This document shows, piece after piece, positions 1 to 14,019 of a stretch of 64,000 bases of DNA; the first letter of the stretch is position 1, and each line of letters begins with the position of its first letter. Position numbers and translations under genes: made by a program. Location: contig NZ_JBFMVT010000002.1 of assembly GCF_040786275.1 (NCBI RefSeq), positions 2,914,001-2,978,000 on the forward strand. Direction: 5' to 3'. The notes beneath the pieces were generated by a model. That model ran no database searches. It was given only the letters and a program-made list of their open reading frames with translations, and had not been told where the DNA came from. Origin of the DNA: Buttiauxella gaviniae. GTDB lineage: Bacteria; Pseudomonadota; Gammaproteobacteria; Enterobacterales; Enterobacteriaceae.

Positions 1-23
1 AATGATTTGGGTATAGGCCGTTC

Positions 24-352
24 TTAGTGAACCATCATGTTCTGGTTGAGGTTCCACATAATCCAGATAGAGCCGACCACCAGAATGGCAATAATCAGCG
101 CGGTAAAGGCAAAGGCCACCAGGTTCCAACGCTCCTCAGAAGAGGTGTTCATGTGCAGGAAGCACACCAGGTGAACCAGAATCTGTACCACTGCGGTAAC
201 CACTACCACCCCGAGAATAACGGCGTGGGAGGCTGTACCTGACATGACCATCCAGAACGGGATTGCCGTCAGGATGATCGACAGGATAAAGCCGGTCAGA
301 TACGTTTTAACGCTACCGTGGTGGGCTCCGTGGTGTTCAGTTGAATGACTCA

Positions 353-353
<1 letters not shown>
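24..353 (-). CDS. cyoD: Cytochrome bo3 ubiquinol oxidase subunit IV (CyoD)
   Basis: CyoD is the small membrane subunit of the proton-pumping cytochrome bo3 oxidase and helps assemble the heme-copper centre in subunit I. The 109-residue product begins [13 protein letters not shown] and has three hydrophobic segments, as expected for the family. I placed the start at the ATG whose first base is 353, because it matches the known N-terminus and overlaps the cyoC stop by one base (TAATG); a longer reading frame extends upstream but lies inside cyoC. cyoE (heme O synthase) would follow, but it does not begin in the 23 bases left at the window edge. Confidence 0.96.
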
Positions 354-3915
<3,562 letters not shown>

Positions 3916-4370
3916 TTAACGACCTCAATTCCAGGGAGCTCTATTGTCGTTTAAAGTGTGAAGGCATTTTACGGGAAGGTTACATTACTGTAAACACGAA
4001 TGGCATAGTGTCAGTGTGGTGTTACTGGGTTCTGCCGCCAATGTCACATAGAATGCAACAAACTGTAAAATATCGAGATAGGCCGCAGGCGTGCTGGGTT
4101 ATAACGAAAACCTATGTAGCTATAAATAGTGTAGGGTAATTGGTATAACCAATCATTTTGCTAAACATAAATTTAACAAATTAGCATCAATTGATAAACG
4201 AAGTGATCAACAAAATAATTTAGGGAAAAGCTGAATCGGTTAAGGAAAGGGTGAAAATAATTTTATTGCTAACTATGTAAAAAAAGATCCTTGCTTTCGG
4301 AGAATAATTCACTCAAACAATGAATGCGTGTTAAGTGAGCAATATAATCACGCAGCGAAACATATTATTT
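3916..4370 (-). promoter_or_regulatory. ampG-cyoA intergenic region with candidate cyo promoter
   Basis: No gene is visible in this AT-rich stretch of 455 bases. On the minus strand a candidate promoter has -10 TATAAC at 4098-4103 and -35 TTTATA at 4121-4126, separated by 17 bases; it would give a leader of roughly 175 bases before cyoA. An ArcA-like sequence (AACATAAATTTAAC, 4164-4177) lies upstream, which would fit the known oxygen control of cyo. TTGAT and ATCAA half-sites at about 4190-4210 are 10 bases apart, which is too far for a normal FNR site. All of this is by eye. Confidence 0.35.
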
Positions 4371-5864
4371 TTATTTAACAGGGATAGTTAAACCAACGCT
4401 GTTTTTTCTCAACGCCAGATAATCAAGCAGCCCGCCAAACAAAATTCCACCGATAGCAAATAGCGCTCCCCATTCCAGTAACTGAATGTTAAACGCCCAG
4501 TTTGTCAGACCGATTGCATTAGTAATTAGTATGATTAGCCACACAGCCAGAAGGGTGCAACCCACCATTAATGCCCGAAGTGCAAGACGGTAGGCTGATG
4601 AAAATTCACTGCGTGGAATGAAGCTGTCGTTATTTTGCGTGTACTCAAGCGTGCTCTTACACACCAGTAAAAGTAAAATACCGGGCACGGCGGCAACCAC
4701 TGAAAACAGGTAAAACGTCGGCCAGCCTTGCGCTTCAACAAACCAACCGGCAATCGGCCCCACGTAAACGCGGCCAACGGCTGAAAGTGCCGAAAGCAGA
4801 GCAAACTGAGTAGCGGAAAACGATTTATTGCACAGCGTCATCAGCAGGGCGACAAATGCTGCAGTGCCCATACCCCCGCACAAGTTTTCAAAGAAAACTG
4901 CTGAGGCCATGCTGATTATATTCTTATCGGTTATGGACAGAATCCAGTAACCCGCATTCGATACGCCCTGCAAAATCCCGAAAATCAGCAGCGCGCGGAA
5001 CAGCGACAGGCGCTGCATTAAAATACCGCCGTAGAGTGCGCCGATAATGGTGGCAATCAGCCCCAGCGTTTTATTGACCATACCCACTTCACCGGCATCA
5101 AAACCAACGCCGCGGATCAAAAATGTGGTCGTTAAACTCATAGCGAATGCATCGCCAAGTTTGTACAGCACAATCAGCAGCAGGATAAGCCAGGCATTAT
5201 TGCGACCAAAGAAATCACGCAGCGGGGCGACCACCGCTTGCTCGAGGCTTTTTGGAACCGGTATCGCATCGGTAGGTTCTGGGGCAAACAATGTGGCGAT
5301 GATGCAAGGCAACATGAGGGCGGCCATCAGCCAGTACATCCCTTGCCAGCCGAGGTATTTATCCGCAAGCCAAAGCGCCAGTCCGCCGGATACCAACATT
5401 GCCAGGCGATAACCCAACACGCTGATGGCCGCACCGGTTCCGCGTTCTTCAGCGGGAAGAACATCGGTTTTCCAGGCGTCAAAAACGATATCTTGCGAAG
5501 CAGAGCAGAACGCAATGATAACTGCGAGGGCGGCCATCCAACGCAACTGCGAACCAGGTTCCAGAAAACCCATACCCGCAATGGCGACCAGCAGTAAAAT
5601 TTGCGTAATCAACAACCAACCACGACGACGCCCAAGCAGCGGCGGCGTATATCTGTCCATTATCGGCGACCACAGGAACTTAAATACATAGGCTTGCCCC
5701 ACGAGGGAGAAGAAACCAATGGTTTTGAGATCGATATTCTCAACCGTCATCCATGCTTGTAGCGTGCCGGAAGTCAGGGCGAGAGGGAGGCCGGAAGCAA
5801 AGCCTAAAATCAAAAGAATGGCTGATTTTGGCTGCTGAAAGAGACGTAGATAGTGGTTGGACAT
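4371..5864 (-). CDS. ampG: Muropeptide permease AmpG
   Basis: AmpG is an inner-membrane major-facilitator permease that imports GlcNAc-anhydro-MurNAc (peptides) from the periplasm for cell-wall recycling. In species with ampC/ampR this also feeds the signal for beta-lactamase induction. The 497-residue product (E. coli 491) starts MSNHYLRLFQQPKSAILLIL and contains the MFS-like loop DRYTPPLLGRRRGW after the second helix and SASQDIVFDAWKTD. It lies downstream of yajG on the same strand, but an ERIC element now separates the two genes. Confidence 0.96.
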   Translation of the reverse strand: MSNHYLRLFQQPKSAILLILGFASGLPLALTSGTLQAWMTVENIDLKTIGFFSLVGQAYVFKFLWSPIMDRYTPPLLGRRRGWLLITQILLLVAIAGMGFLEPGSQLRWMAALAVIIAFCSASQDIVFDAWKTDVLPAEERGTGAAISVLGYRLAMLVSGGLALWLADKYLGWQGMYWLMAALMLPCIIATLFAPEPTDAIPVPKSLEQAVVAPLRDFFGRNNAWLILLLIVLYKLGDAFAMSLTTTFLIRGVGFDAGEVGMVNKTLGLIATIIGALYGGILMQRLSLFRALLIFGILQGVSNAGYWILSITDKNIISMASAVFFENLCGGMGTAAFVALLMTLCNKSFSATQFALLSALSAVGRVYVGPIAGWFVEAQGWPTFYLFSVVAAVPGILLLLVCKSTLEYTQNNDSFIPRSEFSSAYRLALRALMVGCTLLAVWLIILITNAIGLTNWAFNIQLLEWGALFAIGGILFGGLLDYLALRKNSVGLTIPVK

Positions 5865-5892
5865 ACTCTGCTCGACAGCCAGCCCGCATAAA

Positions 5893-6015
5893 CCTTTCGT
5901 ACTTCAAGCTGCATCTTTGTTGGCTGCGTTTACTCACCCGAATCACTTACCGTAGTAAGCTCATCGGGTTTCGCTCTCTTGCCGTCGCGATGCAACTCGG
6001 ATTACGTTGGGTATG
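5893..6015. repeat. ERIC element between yajG and ampG
   Basis: This imperfect palindrome of about 123 bases has the enterobacterial repetitive intergenic consensus layout. One edge reads TACTTCAAGCTGCA, the centre CACTTACCGTAGTAAG, and the other edge GCAACTCGGATTA followed by GGGTAT. It is clearly related to the copy at 63403-63529. In E. coli the yajG-ampG gap is short, so this copy is probably an insertion. Transcribed as RNA it would form a long hairpin between the two genes. Confidence 0.85.
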
Positions 6016-6037
6016 ACGCGGACTGGTGGGATGTTGA

Positions 6038-6616
6038 TTAACGAGCGTTCTGCTTAATAAAGTCGTGAACGCTGGTGTCCTGAGCCATATCAGCAATGGT
6101 ATCGGTCAATACGGAGTTTACGGCATTGGCGATATTTTTGTTGGTGGCCTGGAACGCGCCTTCTACGTTGTAGCTAGAACGGTAGTTTTTGGTCATCTTG
6201 TTACCATTTTTCGCCGTCGCAATAATCACGATATCTGCTTTGGTGGCGATGTTGTAACGCACGCTGCCCTGGGACACATCAGCATACAACTGGTTTACGA
6301 TGATCTGCAGATCAACCGGGCTGCTTGGTCCAACCATATAACCACGCGCGGTCATCTGTTTTTCCAGCACTTCTTGCAGCAGGAAACGCAAATCGCGAGA
6401 TGGGGTCAGCGTCACCAACTGGTTGTCACGAGTGACCTTAGCTAGAGCCTGGTCTGTACGTTGGTCTGCACCGTTGATGCTCACGGTCACACCCATCAGG
6501 CTTGGATCTTGCTGCGGCAAGCTGATAGTTGGAGAGACATCAATTGTTGTCGGTGGTGTTGCACAGCTGGCCAGCATAAAAATGGCGACCAAAGGGAAGA
6601 ATATTTTTTTTAACAT
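6038..6616 (-). CDS. yajG: YajG family lipoprotein
   Basis: The 192-residue product is an outer-membrane-type lipoprotein with signal peptide MLKKIFFPLVAIFMLASC and lipobox LASC, acylated Cys at position 18. Length and sequence match enterobacterial YajG, whose function is unknown. Residues after the lipobox include a Pro/Thr-rich linker (ATPPTTIDVSPTISL). It is upstream of ampG on the same strand and divergent from bolA. Confidence 0.93.
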   Translation of the reverse strand: MLKKIFFPLVAIFMLASCATPPTTIDVSPTISLPQQDPSLMGVTVSINGADQRTDQALAKVTRDNQLVTLTPSRDLRFLLQEVLEKQMTARGYMVGPSSPVDLQIIVNQLYADVSQGSVRYNIATKADIVIIATAKNGNKMTKNYRSSYNVEGAFQATNKNIANAVNSVLTDTIADMAQDTSVHDFIKQNAR

Positions 6617-6921
6617 GTTCGCTATCTCAATGTACTCAAGGGGCAGGCAGATAAAAAATCACGCCATCATAACACTGCGGTTGCACAGAGGAAGTAGTTA
6701 ACGCACGTAATTTCATCGCGTTGCGCTTTTTCTGAGCGGTTGCAAAGCTATCTGACCATTTTTCCCGCTAATAGTGCCGTAATCACATTAAGCTACAGAG
6801 GCTTGACTAAGAAAATAGGACGAAAGCTAAATAATTGTTGAAATTCCGTTATTAAAACGGCTAAAAGCGGCTAACATTTAAAGGGATGAGTGGCATCTCT
6901 ACGTAGTCGAGGAGAAAGTTC
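6617..6921 (+). promoter_or_regulatory. yajG-bolA divergent intergenic region with candidate bolA promoter
   Basis: The 305 bases between yajG and bolA contain no convincing reading frame. A sequence CGGCTAACA at 6868-6876, roughly 50 bases before the bolA start, resembles the -10 of the stationary-phase 'gearbox' promoter known for bolA, but I see no good CTGCAA -35 partner. A related CGGCTAA occurs just upstream at 6858-6864. The bolA ribosome-binding site GAGGAGAAAG is at 6909-6918. Confidence 0.35.
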
Positions 6922-7239
6922 ATGATGATGCGCGAGCAAATAGAATCAAAATTAAGGGCAGCGTTTGAACCCGTGTTCCTGGAAGTCGTGGATGAAAGCT
7001 ATCGTCACAATGTCCCGGCGGGTTCAGAGAGCCATTTCAAAGTGGTTTTAGTCAGCGATAGATTTGCGGGGGAGCGTTTCTTAAATCGCCATCGGATGAT
7101 TTACGGTGCGTTAAGTGCGGAACTCTCCACCACGGTACATGCGCTGGCTCTGCATACCTACACTATTAAGGAATGGGAAGGGTTGCAGGATACGATTTTT
7201 GCCTCTCCACCTTGCCGTGGAGCCGGCTCAATCGCCTGA
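6922..7239 (+). CDS. bolA: Transcriptional regulator / Fe-S trafficking protein BolA
   Basis: BolA is a small stationary-phase and stress protein that alters cell shape and pairs with monothiol glutaredoxins in iron-sulfur trafficking. The product has 105 residues, the usual length, and carries the family signature [18 protein letters not shown] and FLNRHRMIY, which include the histidines used in cluster binding. Three ATG codons in a row follow a good Shine-Dalgarno sequence; I took the first. A hairpin terminator follows about 70 bases downstream. Confidence 0.97.
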   Translation: MMMREQIESKLRAAFEPVFLEVVDESYRHNVPAGSESHFKVVLVSDRFAGERFLNRHRMIYGALSAELSTTVHALALHTYTIKEWEGLQDTIFASPPCRGAGSIA

Positions 7240-7306
7240 AGTTAACCTTCAGGCTTGCAACTGAGGGAACTTTTCCTTTATGTTGCGGTATATGAATCGT
7301 GTTTTA

Positions 7307-7335
7307 CAAAACGGCCTGCGGGCCGTTTTGTTTTG
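7307..7335 (+). terminator. Rho-independent terminator of bolA
   Basis: A perfect 9-base stem (AAAACGGCC / GGCCGTTTT) with a TGCG loop is followed by TGTTTTG. It lies between bolA and the tig promoter. Confidence 0.85.
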
Positions 7336-7422
7336 TCTGAAATAGCCCTCGTTGTTGCAGGGTTTGGGCAAAAAATCCAAAAGAACTGTGAAAAGGGCCG
7401 CAGCAACACTGTGTTGCCGTTC

Positions 7423-7451
7423 TCGACTCACCTTGGTGATGCCGCTATAAT
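7423..7451 (+). promoter_or_regulatory. Candidate sigma70 promoter of tig
   Basis: A perfect -10 hexamer TATAAT (7446-7451) is preceded by TCGACT (7423-7428, 4 of 6 to consensus) at the optimal 17-base spacing. Transcription would start about 135 bases before tig, leaving a long untranslated leader in which I see no credible gene. This accounts for most of the 356 bases between bolA and tig. Confidence 0.6.
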
Positions 7452-7595
7452 GCTGCGTCTTATTTTTCGGAATGTCTTCGGGACGATTCTGACGACAGGG
7501 AATGTGATTCTGATTCAGAAGGCATCCCGGTTCTGTGGAGTGCAAATGAGCACTTCCAGAGTTGACCGAGCACTGTGATTTTTTGAGGTAACAAG

Positions 7596-8894
7596 ATGCA
7601 AGTTTCAGTTGAAACCACTCAGGGCCTTGGCCGCCGTCTCACGATTACTATCGCTGCAGACAGCATCGAAACCGCTGTAAAAAGCGAGCTGGTCAACGTG
7701 GCAAAGAAAGCCCGTATCGACGGTTTCCGTAAAGGAAAAGTACCGATGACCGTTATCGCACAACGTTATGGCGCATCTGTTCGCCAGGACGTGTTGGGCG
7801 AACTGATGACCCGCAACTTCGTTGACGCGATCATCAAAGAAAAAATCAATCCGGCTGGCGCACCGAACTACGTTCCAGGCGAATACAAACTGGGCGAAGA
7901 CTTCACCTACGCGGTTGAGTTTGAAGTGTACCCAGAAGTTGAGCTGCAAGGTCTGGAAGCAATCGAAGTTGAAAAACCGGTTGTTGAAGTGACTGACGAA
8001 GACGTTGACGCAATGCTGGACACCCTGCGTAAGCAACAGGCGACCTGGAAAGATTCTGACGCCGCTGCAACTGCAGAAGATCGCGTAACCATCGACTTCA
8101 CTGGTTCTGTTGACGGCGAAGTATTCGAAGGCGGTAAAGCGTCTGACTTCGTACTGGCAATGGGCCAGGGTCGTATGATCCCAGGCTTCGAAGACGGTCT
8201 GGTTGGCCATAAAGCTGGCGAAGAGTTCACTATCGAAGTGACCTTCCCGGAAGACTACCACGCTGAAAACCTGAAAGGTAAAGCGGCTAAGTTCGACATC
8301 GTTCTGAAGAAAGTTGAAGAGCGTGAACTGCCAGAATTTACTGAAGAATTCATCAAGCGTTTCGGCGTTGAAGATGGTTCAGTTGCTGGTCTGCGTACCG
8401 AAGTTCGTAAAAACATGGATCGTGAGCTGAAAGGCGCGGTGCGTAACCGCATCAAGTCCCAGGCAATCGACGGTCTGGTTAATGCGAACAACATCGACGT
8501 TCCAGCTGCGCTGATCGACGGCGAAATCGACGTTCTGCGTCGCCAGGCTGCACAGCGTTTTGGTGGCAATGAGAAACAAGCGCTGGAACTGCCACGTGAA
8601 CTGTTCGAAGAACAAGCTAAACGTCGCGTAGTTGTTGGCCTGCTGCTGGGTGAAGTGATTCGTACCCACGAGCTGAAAGCTGACGAAGACCGCGTTAAAG
8701 CCCTGATCGAAGAAATGGCTTCTGCCTACGAAGATCCGGCTGAAGTGGTTGAGTTCTACGGCAAAAACAAAGAACTGATGGACAACATGCGTAATGTTGC
8801 TCTGGAAGAACAAGCGGTTGAAGCGGTTCTGTCTAAAGCGAAAGTGTCTGAAAAAGCCACTACCTTTAGCGAGCTGATGAACCAGCAAGCGTAA
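7596..8894 (+). CDS. tig: Trigger factor (ribosome-associated chaperone and prolyl isomerase)
   Basis: Trigger factor binds ribosomal protein L23 at the exit tunnel and shields nascent chains. The product has 432 residues, the same as E. coli. The N-terminal ribosome-binding domain carries the signature GFRK at residues 43-46. A central FKBP-type prolyl-isomerase domain is seen at about residues 150-240 ([16 protein letters not shown]), followed by the alpha-helical chaperone domain. It is upstream of clpPX and ends at a strong terminator. Confidence 0.98.
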   Translation: MQVSVETTQGLGRRLTITIAADSIETAVKSELVNVAKKARIDGFRKGKVPMTVIAQRYGASVRQDVLGELMTRNFVDAIIKEKINPAGAPNYVPGEYKLGEDFTYAVEFEVYPEVELQGLEAIEVEKPVVEVTDEDVDAMLDTLRKQQATWKDSDAAATAEDRVTIDFTGSVDGEVFEGGKASDFVLAMGQGRMIPGFEDGLVGHKAGEEFTIEVTFPEDYHAENLKGKAAKFDIVLKKVEERELPEFTEEFIKRFGVEDGSVAGLRTEVRKNMDRELKGAVRNRIKSQAIDGLVNANNIDVPAALIDGEIDVLRRQAAQRFGGNEKQALELPRELFEEQAKRRVVVGLLLGEVIRTHELKADEDRVKALIEEMASAYEDPAEVVEFYGKNKELMDNMRNVALEEQAVEAVLSKAKVSEKATTFSELMNQQA

Positions 8895-8934
8895 GCATTC
8901 TTTTTGGCATCATCGCCAAAATATTGCTGCATCA

Positions 8935-8966
8935 AGCCCGTCACCCAATGGTGGCGGGCTTTTTTT
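8935..8966 (+). terminator. Rho-independent terminator of tig
   Basis: An 11-base stem (AGCCCGTCACC with GGTGGCGGGCT, one T-G pair) and a CAAT loop are followed by seven T residues. Confidence 0.92.
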
Positions 8967-9038
8967 ATCAGTGACGCCTTGAAAACCCATCAATAAAACG
9001 CAGTTTCAGGGTTAGCGTAACAAGAAAAGGTTGTTATG

Positions 9039-9068
9039 CTTGAAACAGGGAAAGCTCATCCCCATAAA
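9039..9068 (+). promoter_or_regulatory. Sigma32 heat-shock promoter of clpPX
   Basis: CTTGAA (9039-9044) and CCCCATAAA (9060-9068), 15 bases apart, match the -35 and -10 elements of sigma32 promoters. The position, about 150 bases before clpP, agrees with the known heat induction of clpP. The rest of the 8967-9214 gap shows no gene. Confidence 0.75.
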
Positions 9069-9214
9069 CTGGGGTATGACTTGAAATTAGGATCCCTGAC
9101 TGATAATCCGTCCAATTAAGGTTGTGGGGGCGCAAGGAGCGTGGTCTTCTTTTAGCGTCTCAAGTAGAATCAGTGCATCAGGTATCGAAGGCTTAATTAT
9201 TCCAGGAGACGGAA

Positions 9215-9838
9215 ATGTCATACAGTGGCGAAAGAGATCAATTTGCACCCCATATGGCCCTGGTGCCGATGGTTGTTGAACAGACATCGCGTGGCGAGCG
9301 TTCATACGATATCTATTCCCGTCTGCTCAAGGAACGTGTCATCTTTATGACGGGCCAGGTCGAAGACCATATGGCCAACCTGATTGTGGCGCAGATGTTG
9401 TTCCTGGAAGCAGAAAACCCAGAAAAAGACATCTATCTCTACATCAACTCACCAGGTGGTGTGATAACCGCTGGTATGTCTATCTACGATACGATGCAAT
9501 TTATTAAACCAGATGTCAGCACTATTTGTATGGGGCAGGCCTGTTCTATGGGGGCTTTCCTGCTGACTGCTGGGGCAAAAGGTAAGCGCTTCTGCTTGCC
9601 AAACTCACGAGTGATGATTCACCAGCCGCTGGGTGGCTATCAGGGGCAAGCAACGGATATCGAAATCCACGCGCGCGAAATCCTGAAAGTGAAAGCTCGT
9701 ATGAACGAACTCATGGCGCAACACACAGGCAAATCTCTTGAAGAAATCGAGAGAGACACCGAGCGTGACCGTTTCCTTGCTGCAAGCGAAGCGGTTGAAT
9801 ACGGCTTAGTTGATTCAATCCTGACTCACCGTAGCTAA
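9215..9838 (+). CDS. clpP: ATP-dependent Clp protease proteolytic subunit
   Basis: ClpP forms the tetradecameric serine-protease barrel that degrades proteins fed in by ClpX or ClpA. The product has 207 residues. The catalytic triad sits at the E. coli precursor positions Ser111 (in QACSMGAF), His136 (in MIHQPLGG) and Asp185. The N-terminal propeptide, cleaved in E. coli before Ala15, is present here in slightly altered form. The ribosome-binding site is AGGAGACGG. It forms an operon with clpX 130 bases downstream. Confidence 0.98.
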   Translation: MSYSGERDQFAPHMALVPMVVEQTSRGERSYDIYSRLLKERVIFMTGQVEDHMANLIVAQMLFLEAENPEKDIYLYINSPGGVITAGMSIYDTMQFIKPDVSTICMGQACSMGAFLLTAGAKGKRFCLPNSRVMIHQPLGGYQGQATDIEIHAREILKVKARMNELMAQHTGKSLEEIERDTERDRFLAASEAVEYGLVDSILTHRS

Positions 9839-9968
9839 CGCCCGAAAACAGTGGGCCGTATACTATAGTTGTAGTAGCGGCTCATAGCGCGCTTACGATT
9901 GGCTGCGCCGTAGAATGGCATTTGTGCCGTCAAGTACGGTGCAAAGAAACAGAGAAGAGGTTTTACTG

Positions 9969-11243
9969 ATGACAGAAAAGCGCAAAGACGGTTCAGGCAA
10001 ACTGCTGTACTGCTCTTTTTGCGGCAAAAGCCAGCATGAAGTGCGTAAACTGATTGCCGGGCCGTCAGTGTATATCTGCGATGAATGTGTCGACTTATGT
10101 AACGACATTATTCGCGAAGAGATTAAAGAAGTCGCTCCGCACCGCGAACGCAGTGCGCTGCCGACGCCGCATGAGATCCGTCACCATCTTGATGATTACG
10201 TCATCGGTCAGGAACAGGCTAAAAAAGTTCTGGCGGTAGCGGTTTATAACCATTACAAACGCCTGCGTAACGGCGACAGCACTAACGGAATCGAACTGGG
10301 CAAAAGTAACATTCTGCTCATCGGGCCAACCGGTAGCGGGAAAACCTTACTGGCTGAAACCCTGGCGCGCTTGCTGGATGTTCCATTCACCATGGCAGAT
10401 GCCACAACGTTAACCGAAGCGGGTTACGTCGGTGAAGATGTCGAAAACATCATTCAGAAACTGCTGCAAAAATGTGATTACGATGTGCAGAAAGCACAGC
10501 GCGGTATTGTCTATATCGATGAGATCGACAAAATCTCCCGCAAATCTGACAACCCGTCCATTACTCGGGATGTGTCTGGTGAAGGTGTGCAGCAGGCGTT
10601 GCTGAAACTTATCGAAGGTACGGTTGCAGCGGTACCACCACAGGGCGGTCGTAAGCATCCGCAACAGGAATTCTTGCAGGTTGATACCTCTAAGATTCTG
10701 TTTATCTGTGGCGGTGCATTTGCAGGTCTGGATAAAGTCATCGCTAACCGCGTTGAAACTGGCTCTGGTATCGGCTTTGGTGCGACCGTAAAAGGTAAAT
10801 CTCAGAAAGCGACCGAAGGGCAGTTGTTAGGCCAGGTAGAGCCGGAAGATTTGATCAAATTTGGTCTGATCCCTGAGTTTATCGGTCGTCTGCCGGTTGT
10901 TGCTACCCTGACCGAACTGAGCGAAGACGCGCTCATTCAAATCCTGAAAGAGCCGAAAAATGCCCTGACTAAGCAATATCAGGCGCTGTTCAATCTGGAG
11001 GGTGTGGATCTGGAATTCCGCGACGAAGCGCTGGATGCGATTGCGAAGAAAGCAATGGCACGTAAAACCGGTGCTCGTGGTCTGCGTTCCATCGTAGAAG
11101 GCGCATTGCTTGATACCATGTATGACCTTCCTTCTATGGAAGATGTCGAGAAAGTGGTGATTGACGAATCCGTGATCGACGGCCAGAGCAAGCCATTATT
11201 AATTTATGGTAAGCCAGAAGCGCAACAAGCATCCGGTGAATAA
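9969..11243 (+). CDS. clpX: ATP-dependent Clp protease ATP-binding subunit ClpX
   Basis: ClpX is the AAA+ unfoldase that recognises ssrA-tagged and other substrates and threads them into ClpP. From the ATG at 9969 the protein has 424 residues; the open frame runs further up, but this start follows GAAGAGG and gives the known N-terminus [11 protein letters not shown]. It has the zinc-binding domain (Cys15, Cys18, Cys37, Cys40), Walker A GPTGSGKT, Walker B IVYIDEID, and the ClpP-docking IGF loop in [12 protein letters not shown]. Confidence 0.98.
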   Translation: MTEKRKDGSGKLLYCSFCGKSQHEVRKLIAGPSVYICDECVDLCNDIIREEIKEVAPHRERSALPTPHEIRHHLDDYVIGQEQAKKVLAVAVYNHYKRLRNGDSTNGIELGKSNILLIGPTGSGKTLLAETLARLLDVPFTMADATTLTEAGYVGEDVENIIQKLLQKCDYDVQKAQRGIVYIDEIDKISRKSDNPSITRDVSGEGVQQALLKLIEGTVAAVPPQGGRKHPQQEFLQVDTSKILFICGGAFAGLDKVIANRVETGSGIGFGATVKGKSQKATEGQLLGQVEPEDLIKFGLIPEFIGRLPVVATLTELSEDALIQILKEPKNALTKQYQALFNLEGVDLEFRDEALDAIAKKAMARKTGARGLRSIVEGALLDTMYDLPSMEDVEKVVIDESVIDGQSKPLLIYGKPEAQQASGE

Positions 11244-11271
11244 TTCGCCAAAATAACCAGTTAGTTAGTAT

Positions 11272-11300
11272 AAAAAGGGGGATTTATATCCCCCTTTTGC
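11272..11300 (+). terminator. Rho-independent terminator of clpPX
   Basis: GGGGGAT pairs with ATCCCCC around a TTAT loop, flanked by A5 upstream and T4 downstream, so it could also work in the opposite direction. Confidence 0.85.
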
Positions 11301-11319
11301 TTTTCCTTCATTCCTGCCA

Positions 11320-11347
11320 TTGAATGCGCGGGAAACATCCCCATATA
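11320..11347 (+). promoter_or_regulatory. Sigma32 heat-shock promoter of lon
   Basis: TTGAAT (11320-11325) followed after 14 bases by CCCATATA (11340-11347, preceded by another C) closely resembles the known sigma32 promoter of E. coli lon. The lon start codon is about 108 bases downstream. Confidence 0.75.
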
Positions 11348-11454
11348 CTGACTTACTTGTTGGTGATGCCGCCTTTCTGAATCTCGAATGATTTAGGGTA
11401 TGAATAAAGGGCATCGCTCCATCACCAGGCGGACCTTAACTAAGAGAGAGCTCT

Positions 11455-13809
11455 ATGAATCCTGAGCGTTCTGAACGCATTGAAATCCCCGTATTGCCTC
11501 TGCGCGATGTGGTGGTTTATCCGCACATGGTAATTCCACTGTTTGTCGGGCGAGAAAAATCCATTCGTTGCCTGGAAGCGGCCATGGATCATGATAAAAA
11601 AATCATGCTGGTGGCGCAAAAAGAAGCCTCGACAGATGAGCCAGGTGTAAATGACCTGTTCTCAGTGGGTACCGTCGCATCTATTCTGCAAATGCTGAAA
11701 CTGCCAGATGGCACAGTAAAAGTGCTGGTTGAAGGTTTACAGCGTGCGCGTATTACCACGCTTTCTGACAACGGTGACCACTTCTCAGCGCAGGCTGAAT
11801 ACCTGAATTCGCCAGCTATCGAAGAGCGCGAACAGGAAGTGCTGGTGCGCACCGCAATTGGTCAGTTTGAAGGCTATATCAAACTGAACAAAAAAATTCC
11901 GCCGGAAGTGCTGACATCGCTCAACAGCATTGATGATCCTGCTCGTCTGGCTGACACCATCGCTGCACATATGCCATTGAAACTGACTGACAAACAGTCC
12001 GTTCTTGAGATGTCCGATATTAACGAACGTCTTGAATATCTGATGGCAATGATGGAGTCAGAAATCGATCTGCTGCAGGTTGAGAAACGCATTCGCAACC
12101 GCGTTAAAAAGCAGATGGAAAAGAGCCAGCGTGAGTACTATCTGAACGAGCAAATGAAAGCGATTCAGAAAGAACTCGGCGAAATGGACGACGCGCCCGA
12201 TGAAAACGAAGCGCTAAAACGCAAAATCGACGCGGCAAAAATGCCAAAAGAAGCGCGTGAAAAAACCGAAGCGGAACTGCAAAAACTGAAAATGATGTCG
12301 CCAATGTCTGCGGAAGCAACCGTGGTTCGTGGCTACATTGATTGGATGGTGCAGGTGCCGTGGAATGCGCGCAGCAAAGTGAAAAAAGATCTGCGACAGG
12401 CGCAGGAAGTTCTGGATACCGATCATTACGGCCTTGAGCGTGTGAAAGATCGTATCCTCGAATACCTCGCGGTTCAGAGTCGCGTTAACAAGCTCAAAGG
12501 GCCAATTCTGTGCCTGGTTGGGCCTCCTGGCGTGGGTAAAACTTCACTGGGTCAGTCCATCGCTCGCGCGACCGGGCGTAAATACGTGCGTATGGCGCTG
12601 GGCGGCGTGCGTGACGAAGCTGAAATTCGCGGTCACCGCCGGACTTATATCGGCTCCATGCCGGGCAAATTGATTCAGAAAATGGCGAAAGTGGGCGTTA
12701 AAAACCCATTATTCCTGTTAGATGAAATCGACAAAATGTCTTCTGACATGCGTGGCGATCCGGCTTCCGCACTTCTGGAAGTACTTGATCCAGAACAGAA
12801 CGTGGCGTTTAACGACCATTATCTGGAAGTTGATTACGATCTGAGCGATGTAATGTTTGTGGCAACGTCCAACTCCATGAACATCCCAGCCCCGCTGCTG
12901 GATCGTATGGAAGTTATTCGTCTTTCTGGTTACACCGAAGATGAGAAGCTGAACATTGCCAAGCAGCATCTGTTGACCAAACAGATTGAACGTAACGCGC
13001 TGAAAAAAGGTGAAATCACGGTTCACGATAGTGCAATTATCGGCATTATTCGTTACTACACTCGTGAAGCTGGTGTACGTAGTCTGGAACGTGAAATTTC
13101 CAAACTGTGCCGTAAAGCGGTTAAACAGTTGTTGCTGGATAAATCGCTCAAGCACATCGAAATCGATGGTGACAACCTGAAAGATTTCCTTGGCGTACAG
13201 CGCTTTGACTATGGTCGCGCAGACAGCGAAAACCGCGTCGGCCAAGTAACGGGTCTGGCGTGGACTGAAGTGGGTGGCGATCTGCTGACTATCGAAACCG
13301 CATGTGTACCAGGTAAAGGCAAGCTGACCTACACCGGTTCTCTGGGTGAAGTGATGCAGGAATCCATCCAGGCGGCATTGACCGTGGTGCGCGCGCGTGC
13401 GGAGAAATTGGGCATTAATGCTGACTTCTACGAAAAACGTGACATCCACGTTCACGTGCCAGAAGGCGCGACGCCGAAAGATGGCCCAAGTGCCGGTATT
13501 GCAATGTGTACCGCGCTGGTTTCTTGCCTGACGGGTAACCCTGTTCGTGCCGATGTGGCAATGACAGGTGAAATTACGCTGCGTGGCCAGGTTCTGCCAA
13601 TCGGTGGTTTGAAAGAAAAACTGCTGGCGGCACACCGTGGCGGCATCAAAACTGTTCTGATTCCGGACGAAAATAAACGCGATCTGGAAGAGATTCCGGA
13701 CAACGTTATCGCTGACCTGAAAATTCATCCGGTGAAGCGAATCGAGGAAGTTTTGGCGCTCGCATTGCAGAATGAGCCTTACGGAATGCAGGTTGTCACT
13801 GCAAAATAG
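11455..13809 (+). CDS. lon: ATP-dependent Lon protease
   Basis: Lon is the cytoplasmic AAA+ serine protease that removes misfolded proteins and short-lived regulators such as SulA. The 784-residue product equals the E. coli length. It has the LON N-terminal substrate domain (residues 1-200), a coiled region, Walker A GPPGVGKT, Walker [10 protein letters not shown] and the C-terminal protease domain. The catalytic dyad is Ser679 (in PKDGPSAG) and Lys722 (in GGLKEKLLA). The start follows AAGAGAGAG. Confidence 0.98.
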   Translation: MNPERSERIEIPVLPLRDVVVYPHMVIPLFVGREKSIRCLEAAMDHDKKIMLVAQKEASTDEPGVNDLFSVGTVASILQMLKLPDGTVKVLVEGLQRARITTLSDNGDHFSAQAEYLNSPAIEEREQEVLVRTAIGQFEGYIKLNKKIPPEVLTSLNSIDDPARLADTIAAHMPLKLTDKQSVLEMSDINERLEYLMAMMESEIDLLQVEKRIRNRVKKQMEKSQREYYLNEQMKAIQKELGEMDDAPDENEALKRKIDAAKMPKEAREKTEAELQKLKMMSPMSAEATVVRGYIDWMVQVPWNARSKVKKDLRQAQEVLDTDHYGLERVKDRILEYLAVQSRVNKLKGPILCLVGPPGVGKTSLGQSIARATGRKYVRMALGGVRDEAEIRGHRRTYIGSMPGKLIQKMAKVGVKNPLFLLDEIDKMSSDMRGDPASALLEVLDPEQNVAFNDHYLEVDYDLSDVMFVATSNSMNIPAPLLDRMEVIRLSGYTEDEKLNIAKQHLLTKQIERNALKKGEITVHDSAIIGIIRYYTREAGVRSLEREISKLCRKAVKQLLLDKSLKHIEIDGDNLKDFLGVQRFDYGRADSENRVGQVTGLAWTEVGGDLLTIETACVPGKGKLTYTGSLGEVMQESIQAALTVVRARAEKLGINADFYEKRDIHVHVPEGATPKDGPSAGIAMCTALVSCLTGNPVRADVAMTGEITLRGQVLPIGGLKEKLLAAHRGGIKTVLIPDENKRDLEEIPDNVIADLKIHPVKRIEEVLALALQNEPYGMQVVTAK

Positions 13810-13841
13810 TGACCTGACGCATATTCGGTAAATAAAATCAG

Positions 13842-13878
13842 AGCTGGCTGGTGAATTGTCACTTGCCAGCTTTTTTTT
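13842..13878 (+). terminator. Rho-independent terminator of lon
   Basis: AGCTGGC pairs with GCCAGCT across a 16-base loop that may be partly structured, followed by eight T residues. Confidence 0.85.
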
Positions 13879-14019
13879 GTATCGCTACTTTAGATTGCTG
13901 GCGATGTATGCCATTAACAACGGGTGTTGTAAGGGCATGACAGGCCTGATATAACTGCTGCGCGGTCGCACCTTGAAGGATACCGGTGCGATATAAATTA
14001 TAAAGAGAGGAAGAGAAGA

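Noticed and set aside
4190-4212. FNR-like half-sites TTGAT and ATCAA upstream of cyoA
   Set aside because: The spacing is 10 bases rather than four, so it is not a normal FNR site.
7255-7578. A 107-codon frame between bolA and tig
   Set aside because: It runs through the bolA terminator and the tig promoter, and no similarity is recognised.
12718-13728. A 336-codon frame on the minus strand opposite lon
   Set aside because: It lies wholly within conserved lon, shows skewed amino-acid use (many Phe, Gln and Thr) and has no family resemblance.
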